Positions 37,603 to 48,861 of a stretch of DNA of 64,000 nucleotides are shown piece by piece; position 1 is the stretch's first letter, and each line of letters begins with the position of its first letter. Under the pieces are notes generated by a model. It searched no databases. It was not told the DNA's origin and saw only the letters and a list, made by a program, of their open reading frames with translations. A program made the translations under genes and the position numbers. The DNA comes from Melastoma dodecandrum (Eukaryota > Streptophyta > Magnoliopsida > Myrtales > Melastomataceae): assembly GCA_029817715.1 (NCBI GenBank), contig JARUPY010000235.1, positions 248,001 to 312,000 on the forward strand, in the 5' to 3' direction.

Positions 37603-38280
37603 TTAGTAAGTTTCACTCACTTTATATGGTCCTTCCAAATTTGGGGACCACTTGCCCATAACTTGGCCTTTAGTTTTCAATGGTAAAACCATTTTCCAAA
37701 CTAAGTCGCCAACCTGGAAATGTTTATGAACCACTTTCTTGTTATAATGTCGGGCTATCCTTCTCTTATATACTTCTATCTTGTCTATTACTTCCATCCT
37801 TTTACATTCTAACTCCTCTAAAGCCACATATCTCATCTTGAGACCAAGGTTGACTGACGCGAAGCGATCTATATCTCATTTCAATGGGTAATATTGCGTC
37901 GTGTCCATATACCAATGCAAATGGACATTCCCCTGTACTTTCCCGCTTAGTTACTCGTAAAGCCCATAAAGTATCATCCAGCATCTCATGCCACTTCCGT
38001 AGGTTAAGTCCAACCATCTTCTGAATGTTATTTTGGGGTAGTAAGGTGTAGAATTGGTAATTCGAAAATCAAACTCTTCCGCAAACTCCCCTACCTTTAA
38101 ATTGTTAAAAGTTGTTCCATTATCAACAACGATATTCTTGGGAATACCGAATCTATATATAATGCAAGTTCGCATACTTGCGCCTCTATCCATTTGGTAA
38201 AGTAATCCGTTGCCACCAAAATGTAGGCGTCTCCACGACTGAAATGGGGATGTATTTCCCCTATTATATCTAGTGCCCAA
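37603..38280 (-). pseudogene. Gypsy element 2 integrase
   Basis: Minus-strand frames give FGIPKNIVVDNGTTFNN (second catalytic Asp) and TNSTPYYPK, then GLNLRKWHEMLDDTLWALRV, ESTGECPFALVYGHDAILPI and, after another break, ARHYNKKVVHKHFQVGDLVW with GKWSPNLEGPYKV. This is the gypsy integrase core followed by its C-terminal domain. At least three frames are needed, so it is inactive. Upstream catalytic sequence lies at about 38200-38290 in a shifted frame (DYFTKWIEA-like). Confidence 0.85.
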
Positions 38281-38789
38281 GTCCTGAAAGGCCAGGGTTT
38301 AACAACCGAAATAAGATCTGTCGCCGGGGCACGAGTCGTTGGTCCATGTCGCTGACACTCCTAACATCCTCTAGCAATTTCAATACAAGCCGTGCCTCTG
38401 TATTGCCCAACACATCTTTACTCCTAACTGATGTGACCCGCAAAAACCTTCATGGGTTTTTAACATTATCGGAGTTGCTTCATCTAAGTCGATGCATCTT
38501 AATAAAACTCCGTCTACATTTTTCCTGTAGAGCACGCCATCTATTAGGGCATAGGACAGTGCCTAGACTTTAAGGCGTTGTTTAGCTTTCTGGTTAGGAT
38601 TTGATAAAAAACTACGAGAGGTTTTCTCCAGTCCTTGTCTTGATCCATTATATCTGCTACCAACACAGTTTCTACTTGTTGTAAGTGTGATTGAACTTCA
38701 GGGATTCCATCCCGTTTAAAAATAGCCTTGTAGTCGGACGCTAATTGTGCTAAGTTATTAGCAACTGTATTATCTTCACGCCCTACAAA

Positions 38790-39326
38790 TTAGAATGTTT
38801 TCTGTTCAAATTGTGCAGATAATTCTTTCACCAATTCAAGATAAGGCTGAAGCTTTTCCATACATGCGTATTTCTGGTTGACCTGATTTATAACCAACTG
38901 GGAATCTCCCATAATCTGGACATGCTTTGCGCCTAAGGAGGGCTGAAGCTTTTCTATACATGTGTATTTCTGGTTGACCTGATTTATAACCAACTGGGAT
39001 TTTCCCATAATCTGGACATGCTTTGCGCCTAAGGATATCAGTTCTTTAAGTACTATTATCAGTGCTTCATATTCTGCGGCATTATTCGTTAAAATTGCTT
39101 AAAGCCTGAAAGCCAGCCTACTTTTCTTCCCCATAGGTGTCACTATATGGATACCTATTCCGGCCCCATTTCTTGCAGACGAACCGTCTAACCACGCTCG
39201 CCAAGCATCTTCATCCGCTTCTTCCTGATCTATGGATAAGGCCGGATCATGTTCAGCTAAAAAGTCTGCAAGCACCTGACCTTTAACAAACTGTTGAGGT
39301 CTATATCTCAGAACATAAGGCGACAA
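38790..39326 (-). pseudogene. Gypsy element 2 RNase H with an internal duplication
   Basis: On the minus strand, RYRPQQFVKGQVLADFLAEH precedes the second RNase H (AWLDGSSARNGAGIGIHIVT, first catalytic Asp in LDGS), then KHVQIMGDSQLVINQVNQKY (catalytic Asp in GDSQL). The GDSQLVINQVNQKY segment is present twice because of a 96-bp in-frame tandem duplication (38845-38940 and 38941-39036). A stop-containing gap at 39010-39100 separates the two halves. Confidence 0.85.
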
Positions 39327-39829
39327 GATTAAACTTCATTTGCTAATTTCGTCGTACTAAGATAGGGCTCTAAAAAAAGTACTTAATAATGGGAGACTTA
39401 GATACGACATAAACTTCACTGTTTCCAACGTCATGTCTAAGTTTTGTGATAGCATAAAATACTGATAGACATAATTTTTTTTGGAGTTTATCTCACTTCA
39501 ATAAGTGACAACAATCTCGAGAGATAGTAGACAACCATCTCTCGTTCATTTTCATCTGTTTGGTCTAACATAGCTCCAATAGTCGTTTCGGTAGACGTTA
39601 CATAGACTAGGAACAGTTTCTCGCATTGTGGAGGTGCTAATACTGGAGGATTTAATAAATACCTCTTGAACTATTGAAGGCCTCTTCATGTTTGGTAGTC
39701 CAGTTGCATTCTCCTTTTCCTTTCAAAAGAGTAGAGAATACTTGCCACATTGCTAATGAATCTACGGAGATAGTTTACCCTCCCTAAAACAGCTTGTAAC
39801 TCCTTTTTGGTCCTTGGAGCAGCCAGGTT

Positions 39830-40658
39830 CTAAATAGCTTTGACTTTATTCTGATCAACTTCTATACCATGCTGGTGCACTAGAAATCCGAGAAAATGTC
39901 CCGCTTTAACTCCAAAAGCACATTTTAAAGGATTAAGTTTAAATTGATGTTTTCTCATTTTCTTAAAGGCACTACGGAGATGGTCAACATGTAAATCCTC
40001 TCTCGTAGACTTAACGATTATGTCATCGATATAGACTTCTACGGTCTTTCCAAGGGATGCATTGAATATTGTATTCATAGCCCTTTGGTAGGTAGCACCG
40101 GCATTCTTTAGGCCAAATGGCATCACTACCCATTCAAAAATCCCTAGGGGACATCTAAACGCGGTTTTGTGGACATCTTGCGATAAAAATCTGATTATAA
40201 CCTGAAAAGCCATCCATGAAAGACATGACTTGATGTCCGGCTGTCTTGTCAAACATGGGGTATTCATCTTTCGGAGTCGCTCGGTTTAAATCCCTAAAGT
40301 CTATACAGACTTTGATTTTACCATTCTTTTTCATTACGGGCACAATGCTAGAAATCCACTCTATGCAGAAAAGTTTTTTCATTTCGTCAAATACTAGCCG
40401 CGTCACTTCCCTAGTCATTCGCCGTGGCACTTGTTGAACAAGTTTAAAATCTTTCTTAATGGGTAACATATGCTCTACAAGTCTACGGTCTAGACCTGGC
40501 ATTTCTATGTAATCCCATGCAAAACAGTCGTAAAATTCTTCAAGTACTTCTCGAATCGCGCTAGATAATACTTTATTAACTGATGTACTGATGAAAATAG
40601 TCCTAGGAGAAGCTTCGCTTCCCAAATTGACACTGAGTAATGGGTCACACGGCATCAT
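39830..40658 (-). pseudogene. Gypsy element 2 reverse transcriptase
   Basis: The minus strand reads FYDCFAWDYIEMPGLDRRLV, QQVPRRMTREV, SSIVPVMKKNGKIKVCIDFR and DLNRATPKDEYPM. After a 1-nt shift near 40160 it continues TAFRCPLGIFEWVVMPFGLK, NAGATYQRAMNTIF and VEVYIDDIIVKS with the YIDD catalytic motif, and KCAFGVKAGHFLGF. This is a complete gypsy RT set of motifs with one frameshift, directly after protease and before RNase H. Confidence 0.9.
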
Positions 40659-41123
40659 TAAAAATTCCCGGACCTCGCGATCTCCTAAACCAGTAGAAAC
40701 TGACTTTTATATGCATCTGGCGCACTAGGCGTTTCTGGATTTATTGAAAGCAAAGACGTGGATTGTTTGCAGTAACAGTGGCGATTCTCCTTGTAGACTT
40801 CCAACCGCTGCAACACACCAGCGACTGCCTCGTTCACTTCTTTCTCTGGGTCCATAAGCTCCTTCTCTTAGGAGTCTGTCGGGCTCCAACTCCGTGATAG
40901 CGCTACCTTGATTCTTAGACGCTTCTTCCCTGGCCCCTCCTTGGCCGTTTTGGTGGTTTGAATCTTTCTCAATAGGAATTTCTCCTCAATTGACCTCTTG
41001 TAAGACCTCTTCTATGTCTTTAGCGCTAAGCACCTCTCTCCATCCAGAAGGAACGATTGGGTCAGTTACCGGCTTTGGATGTGACGTTCCATAGGAGACT
41101 ATATAGTCGAATTTTCCAGATGG

Positions 41124-41651
41124 CTACCCAAGGGGTCCGACAATAGGATCGCCCAGCTTATACCTCTGTTCCAATGTAAGATCCTTGACCGTCTTTCTTG
41201 CTTCTGCATACAAAATACCTTTGTCACAACATGAATACTCATCAGCTTTAATAATTTCAATCTCAGAATCAAGCCATAACATCAATTCTCTATGTAAAGT
41301 AGAGGGTATTGCCGCAGCTTTATGAAGCCAATCTCGGCCCAGCAAGGCTTTAAAAGTTGGAACTATGTCTATGATAAAGAATGCGGTTTCTCTTTCCTGG
41401 TGTCCAACTCCCAGGTGCACAGAGAACACTCCTAAGCACTTGGATTTCCTGCCATTGAAGCCACTCATAGAAATATCGGTTTTAACCAATTCCTGGAGAT
41501 TGTACCCGAGCATTCTGAATTTGGACAACAGTAACACGTTTATTGTTGCTCCATTGTCGATTAGGACCCTGCTCACCAAAGTGCCATCAAAAGTGGCAGT
41601 AATATATAAAGAATGCATGTGTTGCTTCATACTATCAGACGGTTTTCTCAA
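41124..41651 (-). pseudogene. Gypsy element 2 aspartic protease region
   Basis: The 175-codon minus-strand frame contains LVSRVLIDNGATINVLLLSK, where D-N-G-A replaces the usual D-S/T-G-A. MLGYNLQELVKTDISMSGFN and VPTFKALLGRDWLHKAAAIP follow, the 'LLGR.W' landmark after the protease of Tat/Athila-type gypsy elements. It is open throughout. The linker between this frame and RT carries stops. Confidence 0.75.
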
Positions 41652-42427
41652 CCAATGAAGTGGGAACCCAAGCGGGCAATCTGATATGCGAGGAAGAGGG
41701 CTTTTACCTCTTGCAGCTTCTTCCTTATAATTACTTGCGAAGTTCGCTGGTAGAGTAAGGGCATTACGGCTTACGACAGGTTTCCCTTCGCCATCAGCAT
41801 CACTTGGTACTCCACTCCGAAGAAGGTTGTAATCGAGCCAGGCTCTTCCGAGTGATCCGTAGACTCAACACGTTCGAGCTCGACTTCCAACTCCTTCATG
41901 GTCATTTTGGCAGGAGCAGTTCCTGAGAAGGTAGGCCTGGGCCTCTTAATGACGAGACTTAGACGTCTATCCCTTCTCTTACGACCCATTGGTGGTAAAG
42001 GCATTTTGCTGACATCTTTCTGCCAATATTTCGAAGGGTTACTCGCTTTAACCATCTTTGGTTTCTTAGAACCAAGTGAAAGTTGACTCACCTCCACAAA
42101 CTCCACGGAGAATGGGTCATGTCCAGTAACCGTTCGTGTCGACACCTGTTGTGACTGAAGGCAATTGTTAGTTTTGTTTATACCTGGCGGTGTAGAGCGG
42201 GCATGTTGGACCACGATCTTCCCATTTGATGACATGTTTACTAGCTTGAGGAAGTAGTTGACACAGCAAAGGGTGCATAGTTGCAAGATTAGGATTTTGT
42301 TCTGAGCTATCAATTTGCATTTCTGGCAGAGCATCCTTTCCTCCAAAAATTGAGCTATTGACGGACCTGTTCGAATTGCTTGCACATCTACTTTAGACGG
42401 TCCACTGCTCTATTTTATAGCTTTCTT

Positions 42428-44533
42428 TTAAGGACTTGCCACCTGCTGAGATGTGTTAGGGACGCCACCCTTTCCGGTACCTCCAAGTTGCAATTCACTA
42501 GTAAAATATGTCTTATTCAGTCCCTGCCCTACTCCTGGTTGGACGCGGCTTTCAGCAAAATCAAGCTGGCGATTAGGACGTTCCGGGAAATGGAGTTGCT
42601 GCCCGGCCATTTCTTTAGTTCTACCGCGACCATTGGGGCCACTTCGTCCTCCTCGAATAGATGGCCTCCGCTCCACACTCGGGGGGCTTCTGATGATCAT
42701 CTGTCTCCTCTGCGAGCTCGTTGGGGCAAATCGCGATCTAAGGGAAACCAACCCTATGGCCACTTCTTCAAGCGGAGACAAATCATACCGGGTATCCTCC
42801 TGGTTATTCTGCAGGTACTTTCTGAAGGTATTGCATTTGTCCGTGGTGTGGGTGTCGTCAATATGCCACCAACACATATTGTTAGCAACTCCCTTTACTG
42901 GGCAAGTGACTACGCCTTTGTCAGCCAGTCGACGAAACAAAGCGTTCACGCCTTTGTCTCCTGCAAGGGGATATTAAAATTAGTTTCTATTACATTGACA
43001 TCAGCATAAAAAATGTCAAATGTATGGATGACAATTTTATCATCAAAAGGTTTATCGTCAACCATAGTAACTTCGTCTACTTCAGGAAAACACAACTCTT
43101 TTGACTCTATAAGGTCCTGAATTATATTTCTAAATGACAGACAATCCTTAGTCGTATGCGTGAACGACCATGCCATATACTGTAATTCCTGCTCTTCTCT
43201 CTTTCGGTCTAAGGCACTCTATGGCCGGGTTTTAGCTTGATCCGTTTTCGCTGGAAAAGCCAATCGAAGATTGCATCCGCTTTGTCTATGTCAAAGGAAT
43301 ACTTCCTCTCTTCACCAGATTTCCGGGATGCTTTTACCTTTGAGTTTTTTCTTACTAGCTGATCGTAAATTGTGGCCTCACCTTTTACAAACTCCGCCAT
43401 GTCTACCTCGAAACTATTAGGTTCCACCTGATATGCTCGGGTAGACTAGGCCTCTTCCATTAACAACTGATGATATTCAGTTGCTCTTATGGCCAGATCT
43501 TACAGATCGCTGAAACATTCCCCTTGTAATTTCTTTCTAAGAGGGATTGTTAGTGCGTTTAACGCGACCATCAGCTAATCTCTTTCAGGAATGGCGGGTC
43601 TACATCTGAGCAAGGCCCTACGTAGGCGCATTAGGAGCTGCCCAGGGTGTTCTCCGGCTGCTTGCCTTAGTCGCATTACCTCAAATATCGACATAGGCGT
43701 GTCGAGGCGGGCAAACGCTTTCATGAACATAAACTGCATTTCAGTCCACGATGCCACTGATCTTGGGGGCAAACTTGCATACCAGGTAAATGCATCCCCT
43801 GAAAGCGAATTCGGGAATAGTTTCAACTCCAAAAGTCATTACCGGCAGCGTCTCCAGCTTGATGAGTAAAACGGGCTATGTGTTCCATGGGAGTCATTTC
43901 ATCTTTTCCTGAGAAAAAGTAAAATTGGGACCCGATACCCTCTAGGCAAGGGAAATCCGTGTCCACATACGCCAGGAACAAGCTCCTATAAAAGCACAAG
44001 CCATCTTGCCTGACAGTCCCGGGCACCATCTGTTGTACCAGTTGGGCAACTACTTCTCTCAGGTTCTGTGGTGCTGGTTGATTTAAACCTCCATGACTCG
44101 TCGTAAAGGGTCCCTGAGATGGTCCTTCTGTGGGATACCCAAAATGCTCATTTGCGTAGGATGGTTGCTCTTTGACCGGAGCCCTAGCATATAAGCTTTC
44201 CTCGCGTGGTGTGACTATCCAGTCGGTCGCTGAGGCCAGGATTTCTCCTTGTGGTATCTCATCCATAGGTGCCTTCCCGTGACAACGAGGAGGGATATAA
44301 TCTGCATTTCTATTTGCTTCGCCCTGCACCTCGCTATCTTCGTCAACCAGGTTCATTGGACACATGACGTAGGGTCTATAAGGCATGGGAGACCGAGAAG
44401 AAGAAGGTCCAAAAGTCGGCTTCTTCTCTCTATGATACGCATCTACATTGCCTTGATTGGTATTACTCCAAGGGTCATCCTTGTAGAACGACACGGTTTG
44501 CTTCCCAGTAGCTGCTCGACGAGCGTCTCCCAT
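42428..44533 (-). pseudogene. Gypsy element 2 gag region
   Basis: The minus strand starts near 44533. DEMTPMEHIARFTHQAG is followed, after a frameshift near 43830, by LKLFPNSLSGDAFTWYASLP, SWTEMQFMFMKAFARLDTPM and MRLRQAAGEHPGQLLMRLRR. This is the classical retrotransposon gag domain. Downstream blocks are KYSFDIDKADAIFDWLFQRK (43209-43427), SFTHTTKDCLSFRNIIQDLI (42946-43176) and CWWHIDDTHTTDKCNTFRKY (42428-42949). The last two look like repeated Cys/His knuckle-type units (H-T-T-x2-C-x2-F-R). Frames change between blocks. Confidence 0.75.
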
Positions 44534-44985
44534 GAAAGAATTATTCCTGTCGACAGAAATGCTTGCCTTTGGGTCGGAGGTCGGCCTGCTTAATCATTTC
44601 ATCATATCTCGTATATGAGCCATTAATTCAGAGCCATGGCACACATTTTCTTCGTGCAACCCGGCGATACACATGTTTATCCTTATCTACATATTTTGCA
44701 GGTTCTCATGCACATTTCGCATGTCTTGCAATTCTCCTTGTACGCTCAATAGATTCCCATGCAAATCCCCCATGTTTCTCTTCATATCAAGTCTTGATAT
44801 GAACTCAGAAGGGGTATGTGTTACACAGGGGGCTGAGTAGTTTCTACTTGGCTTTCTTGAACTGTACTCTCATCATCTACAGTTCATGTCACTCCCCGAT
44901 TTTCTCCATCTAATGGAGGAGGAGGATTCAAAGCACCTGCACTCCTGGTATTCCTTGCCATTTTAAATGGTCAATTTCTTCGACT

Positions 44986-45001
44986 CCCACTGTGGTCGCC
45001 A
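44986..45001 (-). other. Gypsy element 2 primer-binding site
   Basis: Minus-strand TGGCGACCACAGTGGG starts six bases inside the 5' LTR end (45008). A TGGCGAC...GGG stretch at this place is the expected tRNA 3'-end complement of Tat/Ogre-type elements; the exact tRNA is not determined here. Confidence 0.6.
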
Positions 45002-45007
45002 AAAACG

Positions 45008-45886
45008 TGTTCGCATCGGAAACGGACCACGTTGGGAATATTTGGCACGAACACTCACAGGGGTTAGGATGTAGTCGCCAGAAAAGAAAAAGATGAATTG
45101 AATTGATCAAACCATATCAAATGATGTCTTACAATAGAACTGAAAAGCTTACAGCCATAAAAACAAATAAAAGTTTGGGGATAGCGGTGACGCTGTAGAC
45201 TTTCTGCTGGCACCGTAGACTTGCGAACTGGAGTGGTGGAAATCGGCTTCTGGAGGGATGGCAGACGGAGTATGGTTGAAGGTAGTGACAGATGTGGATG
45301 CCGGACGGTGGGACGAAGGCGGAGCTTTGGTGTCGAGCCTACGGTTGCTCACCAAGACGATGGAGTGAAGGCGAGGATTGGCTATCAGAGTTACGGTTGC
45401 TCGCCCCAACGGTGAAGTGATGGCGGAGATTGGTTACCAGAGCTACGGTTCCTCACTCTGATGGTGGAAGTGAAGACCAAGAACCCTTACGAGTTCACCC
45501 AGGTCGGGGTCTGGACGCTTGTTAACTAAAACTAAAGGGTGACGATCAATGCAAATGTATCCGAGTTTGATTATCGTGTTTGTTAAGAGAGATCTTCTCT
45601 CCTTTTATACTAAATCTTCGTATGCCTGGGATGTCAAACACGTTCTCAGAATATCTTTTCGAATCGTGCTCCTCCCAACTAACCCTCGAAAATCTCGGCA
45701 ACAATTTGATCTCGGTGGTTATGGCTTTTATCCATATCATTTATCAATTTGGACCTGTGTAGACTTGACAATCGCCTTCGTAGACTTAGTACGGGCCTAT
45801 GCCTTCCTTCTGGTCTTAATGAGTTATAGTGTGGCTTTTCGTGGGCCAGAATTTATTTAAGCCCAAAATAATTTGTCATGTCAACA
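45008..45886 (-). repeat. Gypsy element 2, 5' LTR
   Basis: 879 bp, paired with 33200-34078 and followed by the TSD CGATC at 45887-45891. Both copies contain a 'ggcggagattggttaccagag' region and the conserved end AATTTGTCATGTCAACA. Confidence 0.93.
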
Positions 45887-45965
45887 CGATCGCCCCAAAC
45901 ATCCCGACTCATTAACAACGCCTCGTGGTGTGACAGGGTTCCACTTTAGCCGTAGGGGAGCGATT
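45887..45965 (-). pseudogene. 25S rRNA fragment, right half
   Basis: The minus strand reads ACCCTGTCACACCACGAGGC, GTTGTTAATGAGTCGGGATG and TTTGGGG, matching the 25S rRNA block around GAGTCGGGTTGTTTGGG with G-to-A/C-to-T decay. In 25S order it lies 5' of the left half at 33055-33199, as expected if gypsy element 2 split one fragment. The sequence on to about 46030 may continue it but is too diverged to call. Confidence 0.72.
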
Positions 45966-46269
45966 TGTGTTGGGTCTGGTGCGAGGGAACACTGGTCTTT
46001 TTTATAATCCCTCTCCCCGTGGACGAACGCGGAAATCAGACGTATAATTATTAAGGATAATACTCAAATATGTAACTTCTAAATATTTAGCTGACCAAAA
46101 CCTCACGTTATTAAACAAAATAGACTCTGATATGACCTATGACAACTCGGTTCGCCAACTTGGAGTGGTTTATTTTGGGATCGTTATTTCTTGTCTCCTT
46201 GAAAGGTAGTGGTTTACAATCACCTAAGTCTGTTTTTTATTTCTCCTTTATGCAAATACCTCCCTTATT

Positions 46270-47040
46270 CGAATATTGTTAAGGAGGATCGATTGATTGA
46301 TAATCAAAATATTTTCAGTCGAAATATTTTTATTTTATTTTCATATAAAATGATTGTCAAGCCTTATGTAAATTGTTAATTGAAAAGGTGTCTGATTGAT
46401 TCGACTCTCGTCGATTGATTCAAAAACAATCGACTGCAGGAGATATTAACTAGTCGATTAATTAGAAGAGAATCTCTGCAATCAAATTATCTAGTCAATC
46501 GACTATATAGAAAAAATTAACTCCATTAACTCTTGTGATGGCCCAAATGTTTACACAAGATACTTTCTGATAGTTGGTTGTGTTGTTCGTTCAAATAAAA
46601 CACAAAAATAAAAGGTAGTCGATCGATGAATAAATGGAAGTGAGTTGACAAAAGGAAATGAAAGCCAGTCCACAAAGAAAATCAAATTTGGTCGATACAA
46701 GATTCGGTCAATAGACAACTCGGTTTATTGAAGATAAGATGTGATTAAAGATAAGATCTTTGTCATGGAGGATCTATGCACGTGCTCTATATCAACCAAG
46801 GAAGTTGAATATCCAAAGAATAATCGCCGATCAAAATTCTCTATAAATAGGATTGTTGTTCTGTTTATTAAAATGCATAACGCAGACACTTCATCTCCAT
46901 TTTAGGGTAGAAAATCTTTAAGAAATTTTGTAATCAATTGTTGTTTCACATTGAAAATCTCTTATATCTTTTCCTTATTTATGCCAACCACATATTGTTT
47001 TCCACGTCAGGACCGCAACAGTTTACGATTCTCATCATGC
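46270..47040 (+). repeat. LTR-like repeat, family B copy 2
   Basis: A U3-like part is rich in (A)TCGATTGATT/ATCGACT words (46285-46520). It is followed by the blocks shared with 32380-32850, including CTCTATAAATAGGATTGTTG (TATA box) and GAAATTTTGTAATCAATTG. Copies 1 and 2 are in direct orientation on the two sides of the split 25S fragment. Confidence 0.55.
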
Positions 47041-47274
47041 ACATCTCCATAATATTTTCCGCCTTGGAAAGTTTCAATGAAAAATGAACGCCTTATCGAT
47101 GCTCAAGATAGAGAACACGAAGGTTATTTGAGTTATCTGACTGGTTTATGTGAAGGTCGACTTTGTATAGAAGAGTTGTAGGAACAAACATCCAATGAGA
47201 AGCAGCTTTAAACGTTTTTGTAAATTGGGCTTGGTCATATAATAATGGTGCAATTGACCATTCTCCATCATCTT

Positions 47275-47548
47275 CCTGGTTGTGGTCTCCCTCAATGCTC
47301 CCTTCACCACATCAGAACTCGCTAGCAGCTACAACATCCGATCCAACAACCCCGGTGCATCAGGGTTCCATGAAGAAGTCTTCTCCCCAATCACCGGGCA
47401 TGACAATGTGTCCTCGCTGGCATCCCTAAAGACGTCAATGATCCCCAGCTCGAGGACTGACTTTAGGATCATGGAGAAGCTCCCCATGGTCGTAAGCCTC
47501 GTGCCTAGCTTGCAAGCCTATACATCCTCCCAGTCTTCTGCACCATGA
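47275..47548 (-). pseudogene. COMT pseudogene fragment (exon 1 part)
   Basis: The minus strand reads [20 protein letters not shown], then [14 protein letters not shown], stop, LLASSDVVKGALRE. It aligns without gaps to the COMT-like gene ([20 protein letters not shown] ... [27 protein letters not shown]). A stop also interrupts the upstream EDWEDV stretch. Only the first-exon dimerisation region is present. It is opposite in strand to the COMT-like gene 30 kb away. The plus-strand 88-codon frame at 47282-47548 is its antisense shadow. Confidence 0.88.
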
Positions 47549-47559
47549 CCAACTAGTAG

Positions 47560-48860
47560 AGGTAGGTCTGCTATTAGCGAGGGCAGTGTTTCGCAATAAG
47601 AAGTGGTCATTGTTTTGAGATGAATGCTTGAGAAAGAACCCGATGACTTATAATTTGAAAGGGCAAACGGGTGAATCTATAAGCCACCGATTCATGCAAA
47701 AATTTAAGAGGTTGGCTTGATACACGCGGATGTCACACTATATTTAAGCACACGAATTAAGCAAAGCTTATGGCATCAAAAACGTAATGTTGATAAAACC
47801 CTCCGTGAAATCAAATTAGATTAGTAAAACATCAAAAAAACTTGGAATTGAAAAGTTACTATTTTCAGATGGTTTAAAGTTACTTTACCGGGAAGACTTA
47901 TGATAGCCAAAGCATTCAATGTAAAAGGATTTGCAAACGATAACTAAAATATATAGAAAGATTGGCTCGCAAATATTCGTGGAACAATGTTTGTTGCAAA
48001 TCATTTTCAGACTAAGACAAGGTTCCAAAATTTAGGATGCATATTCCTAGGCCGAACTTAACTTGCAATAGATGGGATTATATTTTCACAAATGGTACAT
48101 GCCATAGCACCATCATCTCTTTATTCACAAATGACAATCGATTAGTCTACCTCTATAATATGACATGATGGAAAATGATGAAGCCTGTGTCTGTTTCCGA
48201 CCATATCCACATGAAGATGTCTCAATGAAAGACAACTCTGAATTCACTCTGTCGGCGAACAAGGAAGCTATAAGTAGTGCAACTAGGAATCTCATGGAGA
48301 ATTCAATCCCGACGCAGGATGAACGATGGCGGCATGCTTAACACATACAAGTTAGATGGGACATGGTGTTTCAAGTGGTGGACGACTCAAATCTGGACGC
48401 AACTTTCAATGTCATAAGTTTTGCAAGAGGATTTCTTCTTGTAAACACGTCAAGAAAAAATGTAGTTGATTCATTGGTCTGACAACATTTCTGTAATATT
48501 TACTGTATATTCTTCACCAAAACTTAATTCCTTTATCCCTGAACTAGAAAATTTTACTTTATGCTTAGAGAAATTTCGGTGAAGTATGAAAATGGAAGAC
48601 ATGCTTTTATTAAACAAGCCATAATACTTCAGTACCCACAAACTCAATTGCAGATGTTGGTATACGAGTTTCAAGAGAATAATCTATGGCATGAATGTCA
48701 TGCATGGAGACGATGTTCCTATTGAGGATCGTCGTGTTGGTGAAGAGGTCATTACATTATGAGTTATTGGGAAATGGCGTGGTTCGATATAATTGAGCTT
48801 GGGAATGAGTTTGGGCCTTGGGCCTAGTATGTTGGTGGCTTGAGCTGGTGCTTGGGGTAC
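47560..48860. other. Intergenic DNA, nothing recognised
   Basis: No domain, LTR end or tandem structure is seen. The 67-codon minus frame at 48471-48674 has no recognisable motif. Confidence 0.4.
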
Positions 48861-48861
48861 T

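Larger units (their letters stand above)
33200..45886 (-). mobile_element. Full-length Ty3/gypsy element, Tat/Ogre type (gypsy element 2)
   Basis: Two LTRs of 879 bp (33200-34078 and 45008-45886) begin TGTT and end AACA. The flanking 5 bp are CGATC on both sides (33195-33199 and 45887-45891), a perfect TSD. On the minus strand the order is gag, protease, RT, RNase H and integrase. A long plus-strand (antisense) ORF region lies between integrase and the 3' LTR. The primer-binding stretch next to the 5' LTR reads TGGCGACCACAGTGGG, and a purine tract precedes the 3' LTR. The LTRs differ by many substitutions and gag-pol carries frameshifts and stops, so it is old and non-autonomous. An extra antisense ORF points to the Tat lineage. 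Confidence 0.93.

Noticed and set aside
42380..43009. 209- and 174-codon plus-strand ORFs in gypsy element 2
   Set aside because: Antisense of the gag region; the minus strand has the recognisable Cys/His and gag motifs.
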